In this document: positions 51,680-60,201 of the stretch, piece after piece
How the letters are laid out: each line of letters starts with the position of its first letter
Numbering within the stretch: the stretch's first letter is position 1
NCBI GenBank assembly: GCA_015490005.1
Contig: WFYS01000057.1
Span: 1 to 64,000 of the forward strand
Direction of reading: 5' to 3'
Length of the DNA stretch: 64,000 nt
DNA from: Desulfurellaceae bacterium
Lineage (GTDB): Bacteria > Campylobacterota_A > Desulfurellia > Desulfurellales > Hippeaceae
The notes under the pieces: generated by a model
What the model was told of the DNA's origin: nothing
Database searches by the model: none
Seen by the model: only the letters and a program-made list of their open reading frames with translations
Translations under genes and position numbers: made by a program

Positions 51680-52664
51680 ATGTTTTTACTAAAACGTCAC
51701 CTACTGATATTATAACTGGGCCAACTATTATTCCAATTGGTCCAAACACAATGATAGAGCCGAGAATACCAAAAAACAATATCATTGGGTGTATATTTAT
51801 TTTATTGCTTATAATCATTGGTCTTACATAGTTGTCTACCATTCCTACAGCTAGAATGCCCCAAGCTGTTATGAAAATTCCTTTGAAAAAAGCCCCGTTT
51901 ATGAACTGATAAATGGCTACGGGAATCCATATAATAGCTGTTCCTACAAGTGGGACGAAAGAAAACATAGCTATTAAGAACATCCACATAAAGAAGGCGT
52001 TTAGGCCAACTATTAAAAAACCTAATGCTCCAACAATTCCTTGAATAAATGCTGTTAAAACGCCACCTAAAACTGTAGCATTGATGCTATCCCTGATAGA
52101 TTTTAATATCCTGTAGAAACTTTCCTTATCATCTATCATGTTCGATATGTAACCAAGAAACACCTCCGAGTCTCTAATAAAATAGAAGGCAATTATAAAT
52201 GAGAATATGAAATTGGCCAGAATTCTGTAGGTTTGTGAGAAGATGGCTCCCACATTTTTTGTTATTATTATGCCTGTGTTTTTCAATAGTCCAAAAATAG
52301 CCTCATCAAGTTTGTCAATATACGGTGTTAAGATTTTCAAGTGAGATATGGTTTGGATTTTGGATAGCAGACCTTCAAAAGCGTTTTTTATCTGAGATAT
52401 GTTTCCTATGAATTTTTCTGTCTCGTTAACCATTATGTAAATTGCGAGTGTTATGGGTATTGCAATTATTAGAAGTACGACAAGTATACTTAGGAGGGAG
52501 GCTATATTGTTGTTTTTAAATAGTTTTTTTATTTTGTCAAAAAGGGGATAGAACACTATTGCTATTGTGAGCCCCATAACGAAGGATTTCCAAAACGGGA
52601 GCATTATAGAAAAGAACGCTATGGTTACAAGTATCAGAAAGAAGGCAATGATGCTCGATCTCAT
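51645..52664 (-). CDS. AI-2E/PerM-family membrane transporter
   Basis: This 339-residue inner-membrane protein of the AI-2E transporter family (PerM, YdiK, TqsA) has about eight predicted helices. Typical segments are IVFYPLFDKIKKLF, a long extracytoplasmic helix region (NETEKFIGNISQIK), and the glycine-rich C-terminal part AFFMWMFLIAMFSFVPLVG and PIGIIVGPVIISVGDVLVKTYV. The substrate cannot be predicted; family members include Na+/H+ exchangers and AI-2 exporters. It overlaps the deacetylase gene by 4 bp and copy 3 of ClC by 35 bp. Confidence 0.85.
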   Translation of the reverse strand: MRSSIIAFFLILVTIAFFSIMLPFWKSFVMGLTIAIVFYPLFDKIKKLFKNNNIASLLSILVVLLIIAIPITLAIYIMVNETEKFIGNISQIKNAFEGLLSKIQTISHLKILTPYIDKLDEAIFGLLKNTGIIITKNVGAIFSQTYRILANFIFSFIIAFYFIRDSEVFLGYISNMIDDKESFYRILKSIRDSINATVLGGVLTAFIQGIVGALGFLIVGLNAFFMWMFLIAMFSFVPLVGTAIIWIPVAIYQFINGAFFKGIFITAWGILAVGMVDNYVRPMIISNKINIHPMILFFGILGSIIVFGPIGIIVGPVIISVGDVLVKTYVANKIKRKNQ

Positions 52665-53707
52665 ATTATAGCCCTATGGATTTTTGAATATATTTTTGAA
52701 AGTGTACTATTTGAATAAATCTTAAGCCTTTTTTTAAGCCACTTTGAACTTCTCACCTCAACTCTTGGTAAAAGATAAGGATATGTTTCTTTTTCGACAA
52801 GACCAACATTTAGTGTCAAGCCAGCCTTGTATTTTTGCTTTTGTAACTCATATATGGAATCTGAATCGTAGTCTCCCCATGGATAGCAAAAGAAATCTAC
52901 TTTTTGATTGAGTTTTGTTTCTAATACCTTTTTAGAATCTTTAATCTCCCTTTCTACTCTTTTCAGTTTTTCCTCTAGCGTTTCGAAGCTAAAATTCACA
53001 TCGTGGCGCTTTATATATCTTTTAAACTCTTTCATAAGAACTTTTTGTGCATTGGTCCTTTTGAAAAATAATACTCCCCCATGTTTCTTTACGTAGTTTG
53101 CAAGGTAATCCCTCAACCCAAGGTCATCTTTCATACACAACGTTGCACAATTCCACTTCTTTTCATAAATCGGTACTCCAAGTCTTCTATCGTTTGTTAA
53201 CTCTGTAAACCATTCATAGCTATTATCTGGGTTGAATTTATGCACTTTATTGCAGCAGAAGCACGCCCTGTGATTGAGTGAGTGGCTGCCAATTTCAAAT
53301 ATACCGCTTTCTGCCATTTCTGTAAGTTCTTCCCAGCTCACGAATTTTGATTTTTCCTCTAATTTCTTAACTTGGTCTGCTATGTTCATACCAACGAGTT
53401 GATTATAGGTTGCTCTCTTCATCCCATCTACAACTTTGTTTGCAATAACGAAAATTGTTGCGAAGAAGCCATACTTTTTCAATATAGGATATGCGTATAG
53501 GTAGTTATCCGCATATCCGTCATCAAATGTAATGTGAACCGTTTTTCCAGGTGGTGGTTCGTTATTTTCTAAAAATCCATAAATTTCCTTGAGTTTTATA
53601 GGTTTAAATCCAGCATTTTTTAGTATTTTTAGGTTTTCTTCAAAGTCCTCAGGTGTTACTCTTTCACCGTAGTTTATGTGGTGATAGCACAATATTAGGC
53701 TACCCAT
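52661..53707 (-). CDS. Polysaccharide deacetylase family protein
   Basis: This 348-residue NodB-fold (carbohydrate esterase 4) protein has the catalytic metal motif TFDDGYADN near residue 60, the zinc histidines in GSHSLNHRA near residue 142, the FCYPWGDYD motif near residue 270, and LPRVEV. There is no signal peptide, so it would act in the cytoplasm or at the inner face. It has an insertion between motifs 2 and 3 with a Cys cluster (CFCCNKVHKF and CATLC) that is unusual for the family. It overlaps the AI-2E permease gene by 4 bp. Confidence 0.88.
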   Translation of the reverse strand: MGSLILCYHHINYGERVTPEDFEENLKILKNAGFKPIKLKEIYGFLENNEPPPGKTVHITFDDGYADNYLYAYPILKKYGFFATIFVIANKVVDGMKRATYNQLVGMNIADQVKKLEEKSKFVSWEELTEMAESGIFEIGSHSLNHRACFCCNKVHKFNPDNSYEWFTELTNDRRLGVPIYEKKWNCATLCMKDDLGLRDYLANYVKKHGGVLFFKRTNAQKVLMKEFKRYIKRHDVNFSFETLEEKLKRVEREIKDSKKVLETKLNQKVDFFCYPWGDYDSDSIYELQKQKYKAGLTLNVGLVEKETYPYLLPRVEVRSSKWLKKRLKIYSNSTLSKIYSKIHRAII

Positions 53708-53713
53708 TTTTTA

Positions 53714-54502
53714 TTAATCTCCGTCCAATAACCTGCCTAATCCTCCTAAAATTGAGCCTTCACCTTTTTGATCGCCACCAAATTTTGGGGCATTGCTGAT
53801 GATTCTATCTGCAAGCCTTGAGAACGGTAGGCTTTGGAGATACACTGTGCCGCTACCTATAAGTGTTGCAAGGAACAACCCTTCGCCTCCAAATATCATT
53901 GATTTTAAACCACCAACCATCTCAATTGAGTAGTCAACGGACTCTTCAAAAGCAACAATGCAACCTGTATCCACCCTTAGTGTTTCGTTTTTTAATTCTT
54001 TTTTAATTACTGTTCCTCCAGCGTGCATAAACACCATGCCATCACCATTTATTCTTTCTAAGATAAATCCTTCCCCACCAAACAGGCCTGTTCCAAACCT
54101 TTTGGTGAATGCTATGTCTATTCGTGTTCCGTAGGCTGCACACAAAAACGCATCCTTTTGACACAGCAAATCGCCGTTTGCTTTAGCCATATCCACGGGA
54201 ATGATTTTGCCAGGGTAAGGTGCGGCAAAGGCTACACGTCTCTTTTGCGTATTTCTGTTTGTAAAATGGGTTAGAAATAGAGATTCTTGAGCCAAAACCC
54301 TTTTGCCAGCTTTAAAGAGTTTACCTAGAAGACCACTATCTGCATCTGAGCCATCTCCCAGTTTTGCTTTGAATTCTATACCATCCTCCATATAATTCAT
54401 TGCCCCAGCTTCCGCTATAACTGTTTCATCAGGATCTAACTCTACCTCCACTATCTGCATATCATTTCCGATTATTTCATAATCTACTTCATGACACCTC
54501 AT
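53714..54502 (-). CDS. TIGR00266/AIM24-family protein
   Basis: This 262-residue protein of the AIM24-like family forms a beta-rich trimer in known homologues but has no assigned function in bacteria. Family landmarks are [58 protein letters not shown], the FGGEGFILE repeat, and [17 protein letters not shown] near the C terminus. It lies first on the minus-strand run, with a divergent promoter region shared with tatB. Confidence 0.85.
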   Translation of the reverse strand: MRCHEVDYEIIGNDMQIVEVELDPDETVIAEAGAMNYMEDGIEFKAKLGDGSDADSGLLGKLFKAGKRVLAQESLFLTHFTNRNTQKRRVAFAAPYPGKIIPVDMAKANGDLLCQKDAFLCAAYGTRIDIAFTKRFGTGLFGGEGFILERINGDGMVFMHAGGTVIKKELKNETLRVDTGCIVAFEESVDYSIEMVGGLKSMIFGGEGLFLATLIGSGTVYLQSLPFSRLADRIISNAPKFGGDQKGEGSILGGLGRLLDGD

Positions 54503-54526
54503 TGTTAACCTCCTGTTTTTCTTTAA

Positions 54527-54568
54527 AGATTATTATTTTTTGACAAAGTGGTCAACTTTTATTAGTCT
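54527..54568. promoter_or_regulatory. Back-to-back promoters sharing an inverted repeat between AIM24-like gene and tatB
   Basis: TTGAC (54540-54544), six bases, GTCAA (54551-54555) is an inverted repeat whose two arms serve as -35 elements on opposite strands. Plus strand: TTGACA, 17 bases, TAGTCT (54563-54568). Minus strand: TTGACC, 17 bases, TAATCT (54532-54527). The two polymerases would exclude each other. Confidence 0.55.
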
Positions 54569-54588
54569 TCAGCTTTGGGAGGCTTTAG

Positions 54589-54855
54589 ATGTTTTCAGTT
54601 GGCACTCCAGAGATGATAGTTATCGCTGTAATAGCGCTGTTTGTTGTAGGCCCTAAAAGATTGCCTGAAGTGCTGAGAGGTTTGGCCTATGTTTATAAAA
54701 ATTTCATGAAAGCTATTGAAGAATTAAAGAGGGAGCTTGAAGAAGATTTAGAAGAGGTTGAGGATATAAACCCAAAAAAACAGATTGAAAAAAAGTGGAA
54801 AGAGATTCTAGAGGAAGATGAGGATAGGGAAGATAAAGAAAAAAGACCCAAATAA
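54589..54855 (+). CDS. tatB: Twin-arginine translocase TatB/TatA-type protein
   Basis: This 88-residue protein has one N-terminal transmembrane helix (residues 5-22), the hinge GPKRLPE, an amphipathic helix (LRGLAYVYKNFMKAIEELK) and a highly charged Glu/Lys tail. The LPEVLRGLA pattern and Glu at residue 8 favour TatB over TatA. It is followed by tatC after 1 bp. A separate tatA gene is not in this window. SD: GGGAGG before the ATG. Confidence 0.85.
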   Translation: MFSVGTPEMIVIAVIALFVVGPKRLPEVLRGLAYVYKNFMKAIEELKRELEEDLEEVEDINPKKQIEKKWKEILEEDEDREDKEKRPK

Positions 54856-54856
54856 T

Positions 54857-55579
54857 ATGACAATACTCGAACATATAGAAGAGTTAAGAATTAGGCTTTT
54901 GTGGATTGTTGGGGGTATATTTGTTGGATTAGCTTTAACCATCGGACATTCACAACAAATTATTGATATTATAATTACTCCTCTTAAACAGGCCTTACCC
55001 CATGGTAGTAAAATAATTTTTACAGGCGTTACAGAAGCTTTCTGGGTAAGGTTAGAAGCAGCGTTGATTGCGGCTATAGTTTTAACTATTCCTTTCACGT
55101 TTTATCAAATCTGGCTTTTTATAGCTCCAGGATTGAAGGATAATGAGAAGAGACTTGCATTTCCATTTGTTTTTGCGTTTAGTTTCTTTTTTATCTCAGG
55201 TGTTGCTTTTGCGTATAAGGTTGTTTTGCCTTTAGGTTTTAAATTTCTGCTGCACTATGGTGGAAAAGAACTCTCTGCCATGCCTACCATAAGGCAGTAT
55301 ATGTATCTTTTTTTGAAAATGGTAACGGCTTTTGGTGTAGTTTTTGAACTTCCTGTCGTAACATTTGTTTTAGCCCGTTTAGGATTGGTTAGTGGAAAGG
55401 ACTTGTTGAAAAAATTTGATTATGCTTTACTTGTTATTTTCATTGTTGCGGCTATTTTAACGCCTCCGGATGTGTTTACTCAATTTCTTATGGCTACTCC
55501 ATTAGTCTTGCTGTATATATTGAGCGTTATAATAGCCTATATGTTCTCAACTAAAAAAACAAAAGACAAAGAAGAATGA
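54857..55579 (+). CDS. tatC: Twin-arginine translocase subunit TatC
   Basis: TatC is the six-helix signal-peptide receptor of the Tat pathway. The 240-residue protein begins TILEHIEELRIRLLW with the conserved Glu and Arg, followed by the conserved FWVRLEAALIAA, PFTFYQIWLFIAPGLKDNEKR, and a C-terminal VFTQFLMATPLVLLY helix. The start is 2 bases after the tatB stop, by coupling; a longer frame from 54818 lies inside tatB and adds unconserved residues. The pilD start overlaps its stop by 4 bp. Confidence 0.95.
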   Translation: MTILEHIEELRIRLLWIVGGIFVGLALTIGHSQQIIDIIITPLKQALPHGSKIIFTGVTEAFWVRLEAALIAAIVLTIPFTFYQIWLFIAPGLKDNEKRLAFPFVFAFSFFFISGVAFAYKVVLPLGFKFLLHYGGKELSAMPTIRQYMYLFLKMVTAFGVVFELPVVTFVLARLGLVSGKDLLKKFDYALLVIFIVAAILTPPDVFTQFLMATPLVLLYILSVIIAYMFSTKKTKDKEE

Positions 55580-56322
55580 TTACTATTATATTTATTTTTG
55601 GACTTATTATTGGTAGTTTTTTAAATGTTTGTATCTATAGGATTCCTAGGGGTAAATCCATAGTTTATCCACCATCAAGCTGTCCTGCCTGCGGTGCTAG
55701 GATTAAGTGGTATGACAATATACCTATTTTAAGCTATATTTTTCTTAAGGGAAAATGTAGAAATTGTAAAAGTAAAATCTCTCCTATATATCCTACAGTG
55801 GAGATTTTGGCAGCGGTTTATACCATTTTAGTATATTTGAAATTTGGTTTGACTGTTGACTTTGTTTTTTACTTGGTTTTTGGATATATGCTTATTGTGG
55901 GTAGCTTTATAGATTTTTTTCACTACATTATTCCAGATAGGATTAGTATTGGATTGGCAGTTGTTGGATTGGCGTACGGTTTTTTAAGACATGAATTTGT
56001 TCATTCTTTAGTGGGCTTTGTGTTTGGTTTTGGCTTGCTTTATTTAGTGGCAGTTTTAGGCAAGGCGATTTTTAAAAAGGAAGCTATGGGTGGCGGAGAT
56101 ATAAAACTGCTTGGGGCGTTAGGTGCTTTTATTGCCATTAAAGGCGTTTTATTTACTCTGTTTGTAGCTTCGCTTTTGGGTAGCTTTGTCGGAATTGTTT
56201 TAATAGCTTTGGGTAAAACAAGTATGAGCCAAAGAATTCCATTCGGTCCTTATCTAAGTCTATCAGCTATTCTATATGTCTTTGTTGGATATCAAATTAT
56301 AACTAAAATTTATGGGGTTTAA
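55576..56322 (+). CDS. pilD: Prepilin peptidase/N-methyltransferase
   Basis: PilD cleaves and methylates type IV prepilins, so it should process the pilins encoded at 19079-21203. The 248-residue protein with about seven helices has the zinc motif CPAC...CRNC near residues 35-60 and the two active-site aspartates in FIDFFHYIIPD near residue 114 and GGGDIKLLGALG near residue 174. It is coupled to tatC by ATGA and overlaps the LptF/LptG-type gene by 11 bp. Confidence 0.96.
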   Translation: MITIIFIFGLIIGSFLNVCIYRIPRGKSIVYPPSSCPACGARIKWYDNIPILSYIFLKGKCRNCKSKISPIYPTVEILAAVYTILVYLKFGLTVDFVFYLVFGYMLIVGSFIDFFHYIIPDRISIGLAVVGLAYGFLRHEFVHSLVGFVFGFGLLYLVAVLGKAIFKKEAMGGGDIKLLGALGAFIAIKGVLFTLFVASLLGSFVGIVLIALGKTSMSQRIPFGPYLSLSAILYVFVGYQIITKIYGV

Positions 56323-57373
56323 ATTGCTAAAAAAAATAGACGCATATATTTTAAAGAATTTACTTTCTTCATTTTTTATTTCTTTTTTAATTATAACAGC
56401 TGTCATGATGATTGGCGATATAGTGAAAATATACGATATATTATTTGCTCGTGGCTCATCTTTGGGGGCGCTAATCAAGATTCTTGGTTATATTAGTATT
56501 TTTCTGTCAATTTTTACTATACCTATGGCATTAACCATTGCCATAAACTATGTTTATACAGAGATGTCAAACAATTCAGAGATAACGGCATTGAGGAGCT
56601 CAGGTATTAATCTATATAGGGTTTTTTTACCATCCCTAGCTTTTTCTATTGTTTTTTTTATTATTCTTTTCTGTGATATATCTTTCATTGCATATCCGTC
56701 GAGGTTAAGCTACAAGAATGAGCTCGATAAAACCTTTAGAAATAAAATTTACTTTAGCTTAAAGCCTGGCCTGTTTTACAACAATTTAGGGGGGAGTCTA
56801 TGGGTAAAAAGTCTTTCTCCTAATCACAAAAAATTATACGAAACTTTTTTTGCAGATAAAGATAAAATATTTGTTGCTAAAAAGGGTAAGCTGGACGATA
56901 TAAAAAATGGTATACTTGCGACATTTTATGATGTAAAGATGTTTAGTGCAAATCCTAAAGGATGGGAATACGGCAATTTTAACAAATATCAAGTAGCTTT
57001 TTTATTAAAAAAACCACGTAGTGATAAAGAAAAAAATGTAGGAATTAGGTATATGACGATTATCCAGTTGTTTAATTATTATAAAAAGACTCATAGCCGT
57101 GAGGCACTCTTTAAGATAAACAAAATCATTTCTCTGTCTTTGAGCATATTCCCTTTATCCTTAATTGCCTTTAGCTTCGGAATAACCTTTTCTCGCGGTG
57201 GTAAAAGTGGCGGCATTGCCGTGAGTTTGTTATTTTTCTTTTTGTTCTACATACTTCTGATGCTGGGTCAGTCCCTATTTAAATCACACGGTTTAATTTG
57301 GCCTATTTATCTGCCTAATATTATTCTTATGTTGTTTAGCTTTTACGTTTTCTACAAAAAAGTAAAAGTATAG
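56312..57373 (+). CDS. LptF/LptG-family lipopolysaccharide export permease
   Basis: This inner-membrane component of the LPS transporter has about six helices and a large periplasmic domain. The 353-residue protein shows the YjgP/YjgQ pattern: DAYILKNLLSSFFIS at the N terminus, PMALTIAINYVYTEMSNNSEITALRSSGINLYR in helices 2-3, a periplasmic jellyroll region (residues 130-260), and C-terminal helices. LptF and LptG cannot be separated by eye. It overlaps pilD by 11 bp and is convergent with lnt, overlapping by 38 bp. Confidence 0.9.
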   Translation: MGFKLLKKIDAYILKNLLSSFFISFLIITAVMMIGDIVKIYDILFARGSSLGALIKILGYISIFLSIFTIPMALTIAINYVYTEMSNNSEITALRSSGINLYRVFLPSLAFSIVFFIILFCDISFIAYPSRLSYKNELDKTFRNKIYFSLKPGLFYNNLGGSLWVKSLSPNHKKLYETFFADKDKIFVAKKGKLDDIKNGILATFYDVKMFSANPKGWEYGNFNKYQVAFLLKKPRSDKEKNVGIRYMTIIQLFNYYKKTHSREALFKINKIISLSLSIFPLSLIAFSFGITFSRGGKSGGIAVSLLFFFLFYILLMLGQSLFKSHGLIWPIYLPNIILMLFSFYVFYKKVKV

Positions 57374-58742
57374 AGACGGCCGCTATCACGTATCCGAATA
57401 ACCAACCGAATTTGTCATAGAAAGTGGGTTTATACACAGTAAGGTTTATTTTTGCCTTTAAAACGCCTATAGTGTCGGGCTTTATTGTCTTGAATATTAC
57501 TCCATTTGGGCTAACGATAAAACTGATGCCGGTGTTTGCGCTTCTTGCAAGCCATATACGATTTTCTATGCTTCTATACACATCGCTTCTTGGAAATAGG
57601 TTAAACGTTGGGGTTTTATCGAACCACGCATCGTTTGTAAAAACGGCAATTAGGTTTGCTCCAGATAGTTTGTACTGCCTGCTTAGATAGGCGAAATTTT
57701 CTTCATAGCATATAAGAGGGGCAATTTTTAAGTTTTTATACTTAAATATCATACCCCTTTTGCCTCTTGAGAAGTTGTATTCTTCCAATCCTAAGAATTT
57801 GGCTAAAGGTATAAATTCAGCAAACGGAACGAGCTGTCTTTTGTTGTAGAACTCAATGTGTTTCTTTTTATAAAATACCACTGAGTTATAATAGTTATTG
57901 TTTTGTTTGGTTAAAGCTCCAAAGAGTAAAGCAAAAGTATTGTTATCTATAAGATTTTTTATACTTACAGAGGTTCTAGGATCAAAAAGATATGGATATG
58001 CAGATTCTGGCCATATGACAATGTTTGACTGTAATCCATTACTTAAATTTAAGTATTTGTCCAAGTTTCTTTCTAGGTATTGCCCTTCCCACTTTTGATT
58101 TTGGGGTATGTCACCCTGGACGATGTCCATTGATGTTTTAAACTGTTTTATAGGCTTTTTGTGTGGTAGGTATGGTATTAAATTGATTATAAGAATGGAA
58201 AAAATTAATATTGATGCTGTTTTTATTTTTTTCCTTATAACATAGTATAAGGTCAAATTGACGATTATTATCTTGTAATCTATGTACAATGAGCCGAAAA
58301 TTGATGCATCTTTTATAAAAAATGGAAGGTTGTAAGTTAAAATGCTCAAATTTCCAAGAGGGACGCCGTATAGCAATTTATTTTTCAAAAACTCTGATGA
58401 AACAAAAAATAGGGCAAAAAAGGGCAGGGGTAGATTGCTCTTTTTAAAAGTCCAACTGCCAAGCAAGAGGTATGAGAGATGGTAAAGTGAAAGCAAAAGA
58501 ACAAGACCGGCAGAAAATACAAAGAACAATCCGTAGTATACGTGTGTACCTTTGTAAATACCGCTATATATAAAAATCAAAAAAGGTAAAAATGTGAATA
58601 TGACAGGTTTTATGTAGTGTTTGTTTTCAAAAAAGAAAAAAAGAGGAATTAGTGCTACAAACGATAGCCACGAGAAGTAATATGCAAGTATTAAAGGGAT
58701 GCTTAAAAAGGGTAAGGCTTTACTGTATAATCTCGCCGACAT
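57336..58742 (-). CDS. lnt: Apolipoprotein N-acyltransferase
   Basis: Lnt adds the third acyl chain to lipoproteins. The 468-residue protein has about six N-terminal helices and a periplasmic nitrilase-like domain from residue 205. Active-site residues are visible: Glu in WPESAYPYLF, Lys in KRQLVPFAEFIP, and Cys in LICYEENFAYL. The end shows one C-terminal helix. It begins 23 bp inside fmt, and its 3' end overlaps the LptF/LptG gene. Lipoprotein maturation and LPS export genes thus face each other. Confidence 0.94.
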   Translation of the reverse strand: MSARLYSKALPFLSIPLILAYYFSWLSFVALIPLFFFFENKHYIKPVIFTFLPFLIFIYSGIYKGTHVYYGLFFVFSAGLVLLLSLYHLSYLLLGSWTFKKSNLPLPFFALFFVSSEFLKNKLLYGVPLGNLSILTYNLPFFIKDASIFGSLYIDYKIIIVNLTLYYVIRKKIKTASILIFSILIINLIPYLPHKKPIKQFKTSMDIVQGDIPQNQKWEGQYLERNLDKYLNLSNGLQSNIVIWPESAYPYLFDPRTSVSIKNLIDNNTFALLFGALTKQNNNYYNSVVFYKKKHIEFYNKRQLVPFAEFIPLAKFLGLEEYNFSRGKRGMIFKYKNLKIAPLICYEENFAYLSRQYKLSGANLIAVFTNDAWFDKTPTFNLFPRSDVYRSIENRIWLARSANTGISFIVSPNGVIFKTIKPDTIGVLKAKINLTVYKPTFYDKFGWLFGYVIAAVSILLLFCRKRKS

Positions 58743-59646
58743 TGAACTTATAGCCAGCTAAGAATGCATGTATATCCATAACCTTCTTCGATTGGGGCCG
58801 GATGGTCTTAATCGATATGGCATTTTCCTTGCAACCCATAACAAGCCTCTTCTTTGTTACCTCAATAACCTTCGCCGGCCGGTTTTCTTTCAATTCTACA
58901 AATTCAGCGTCAAAAACCTTGAACTGTTTGCCTTTGTAGAAGAAGTAAGCTGTGGGCCATTCGTAAAATGCCTTGATTTTATTTATGATTTCAATAGCTG
59001 TTTCATTTTTAAAGTCAATCAAGCCATCCTCTTTTTTGATAATCCGAGTATACGTAGCAAATTTTTCATCCTGCGGCATCGGTTTGATTTTATCGAAGTT
59101 TTCAAGCGTACATAGAACCATCTGTGCACCGATTTTTGAAAGCCTGTCGTGTAATGTTGTGTAGTTGTCGTGCTCTTTTATCTTTTCAACCCATTGCATA
59201 TAGATGTCTCCGGCGTCCATCTTGTTTGTTACGGAGATTATTGAAACGCCAGTGTATTTATCGCCGTTTAGTAATGCAAAATTGATGGGCGATGGGCCCC
59301 TGTATTTGGGCAGAAGTGATGGGTGTATGTTTATTGAACCCAAGCTTGGTATCTTTAACAGCACATCTGGTATGAATTTACCGTACGATACAACAACAAA
59401 TATATCCGCGCTGTAGCTTTGTATTTTTTTTACCGTAGCTTCGTCTTTTAGTTTTTCTGGCTGGAATACGTCAAGATCGTATTTTATGGCTTCTTTCTTG
59501 ACTGGCGGTTGGATAAGCTTTTTGCCTCTTTTACCGACGGCGTCTGGCGTACTTACGACACCAACAACATCAAAAGATATCGATTCAACAAGAGCCTTTA
59601 GTGGTTCAACTGCAAATTTACTTGTGCCAAAAAATAGAACTTTCAC
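58720..59646 (-). CDS. fmt: Methionyl-tRNA formyltransferase
   Basis: Fmt formylates initiator Met-tRNA. The 308-residue protein has the formyltransferase core with VVSYGKFIP, the catalytic loop GSINIHPSLLPKYRGPSPINFAL with Asn and His, Asp in TNKMDAGDIY, and a C-terminal OB-like tRNA-binding domain near residues 210-305. It is translated with def upstream (overlap 4 bp), the common def-fmt pair. Confidence 0.97.
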   Translation of the reverse strand: MKVLFFGTSKFAVEPLKALVESISFDVVGVVSTPDAVGKRGKKLIQPPVKKEAIKYDLDVFQPEKLKDEATVKKIQSYSADIFVVVSYGKFIPDVLLKIPSLGSINIHPSLLPKYRGPSPINFALLNGDKYTGVSIISVTNKMDAGDIYMQWVEKIKEHDNYTTLHDRLSKIGAQMVLCTLENFDKIKPMPQDEKFATYTRIIKKEDGLIDFKNETAIEIINKIKAFYEWPTAYFFYKGKQFKVFDAEFVELKENRPAKVIEVTKKRLVMGCKENAISIKTIRPQSKKVMDIHAFLAGYKFNVGEIIQ

Positions 59647-60158
59647 CTATTTTCTTCTCTTTCTTTTTGTAATTTTTTCCACTCCTTTTTGAACACCAAC
59701 TTTTGTGTTGGTGAGAGATGGTCTATAAACAATCTCCCATTTAGATGGTCGATTTCATGCTGTATAACTACGCTTAAGAAGTTTTCTGTTTCGATAATCC
59801 TCTCTTCTTCGTTTCTATCCAAATATTTAACCTTTATCCATTTCTTTCTATCCTTTATTACATCGTAATATCCAGGAACACTCAAACAACCCTCTTCGTG
59901 TTCTTCATATGTGCCATCTGATGCAATAATGACAGGGTTTATAAGTTCTATAAGTTGATTTTCTCCGTCTGGACGCAGGTCTATTACAACTAGTTTGTCA
60001 AGTATGCCTATTTGTTCAGCAGCTAGCCCTATACCATTATGCTTGTACATAATTTCAGTCATTTTATCCAAAAGTTGCACAATCCTACCATCTATCTTTT
60101 CAACATCTTTAGCCTTCTTTCTTAAGATGCTATCTGGATAAACCTTAACTTCACTCAT
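59643..60158 (-). CDS. def: Peptide deformylase
   Basis: Def removes N-formyl from nascent chains. The 171-residue protein has motif I GIGLAAEQIG near residue 43, motif II EEGCLS with the metal cysteine near residue 97, and motif III QHEIDHLNG with two zinc/iron histidines and the catalytic Glu. Motif I has Glu where most homologues have a small or polar residue before the Gln. It pairs with fmt. Confidence 0.97.
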   Translation of the reverse strand: MSEVKVYPDSILRKKAKDVEKIDGRIVQLLDKMTEIMYKHNGIGLAAEQIGILDKLVVIDLRPDGENQLIELINPVIIASDGTYEEHEEGCLSVPGYYDVIKDRKKWIKVKYLDRNEEERIIETENFLSVVIQHEIDHLNGRLFIDHLSPTQKLVFKKEWKKLQKEREENR

Positions 60159-60201
60159 CTTTTGCCTCCGCTTGGGATGATAATATTAAAGGTCAAAAAA
60201 A

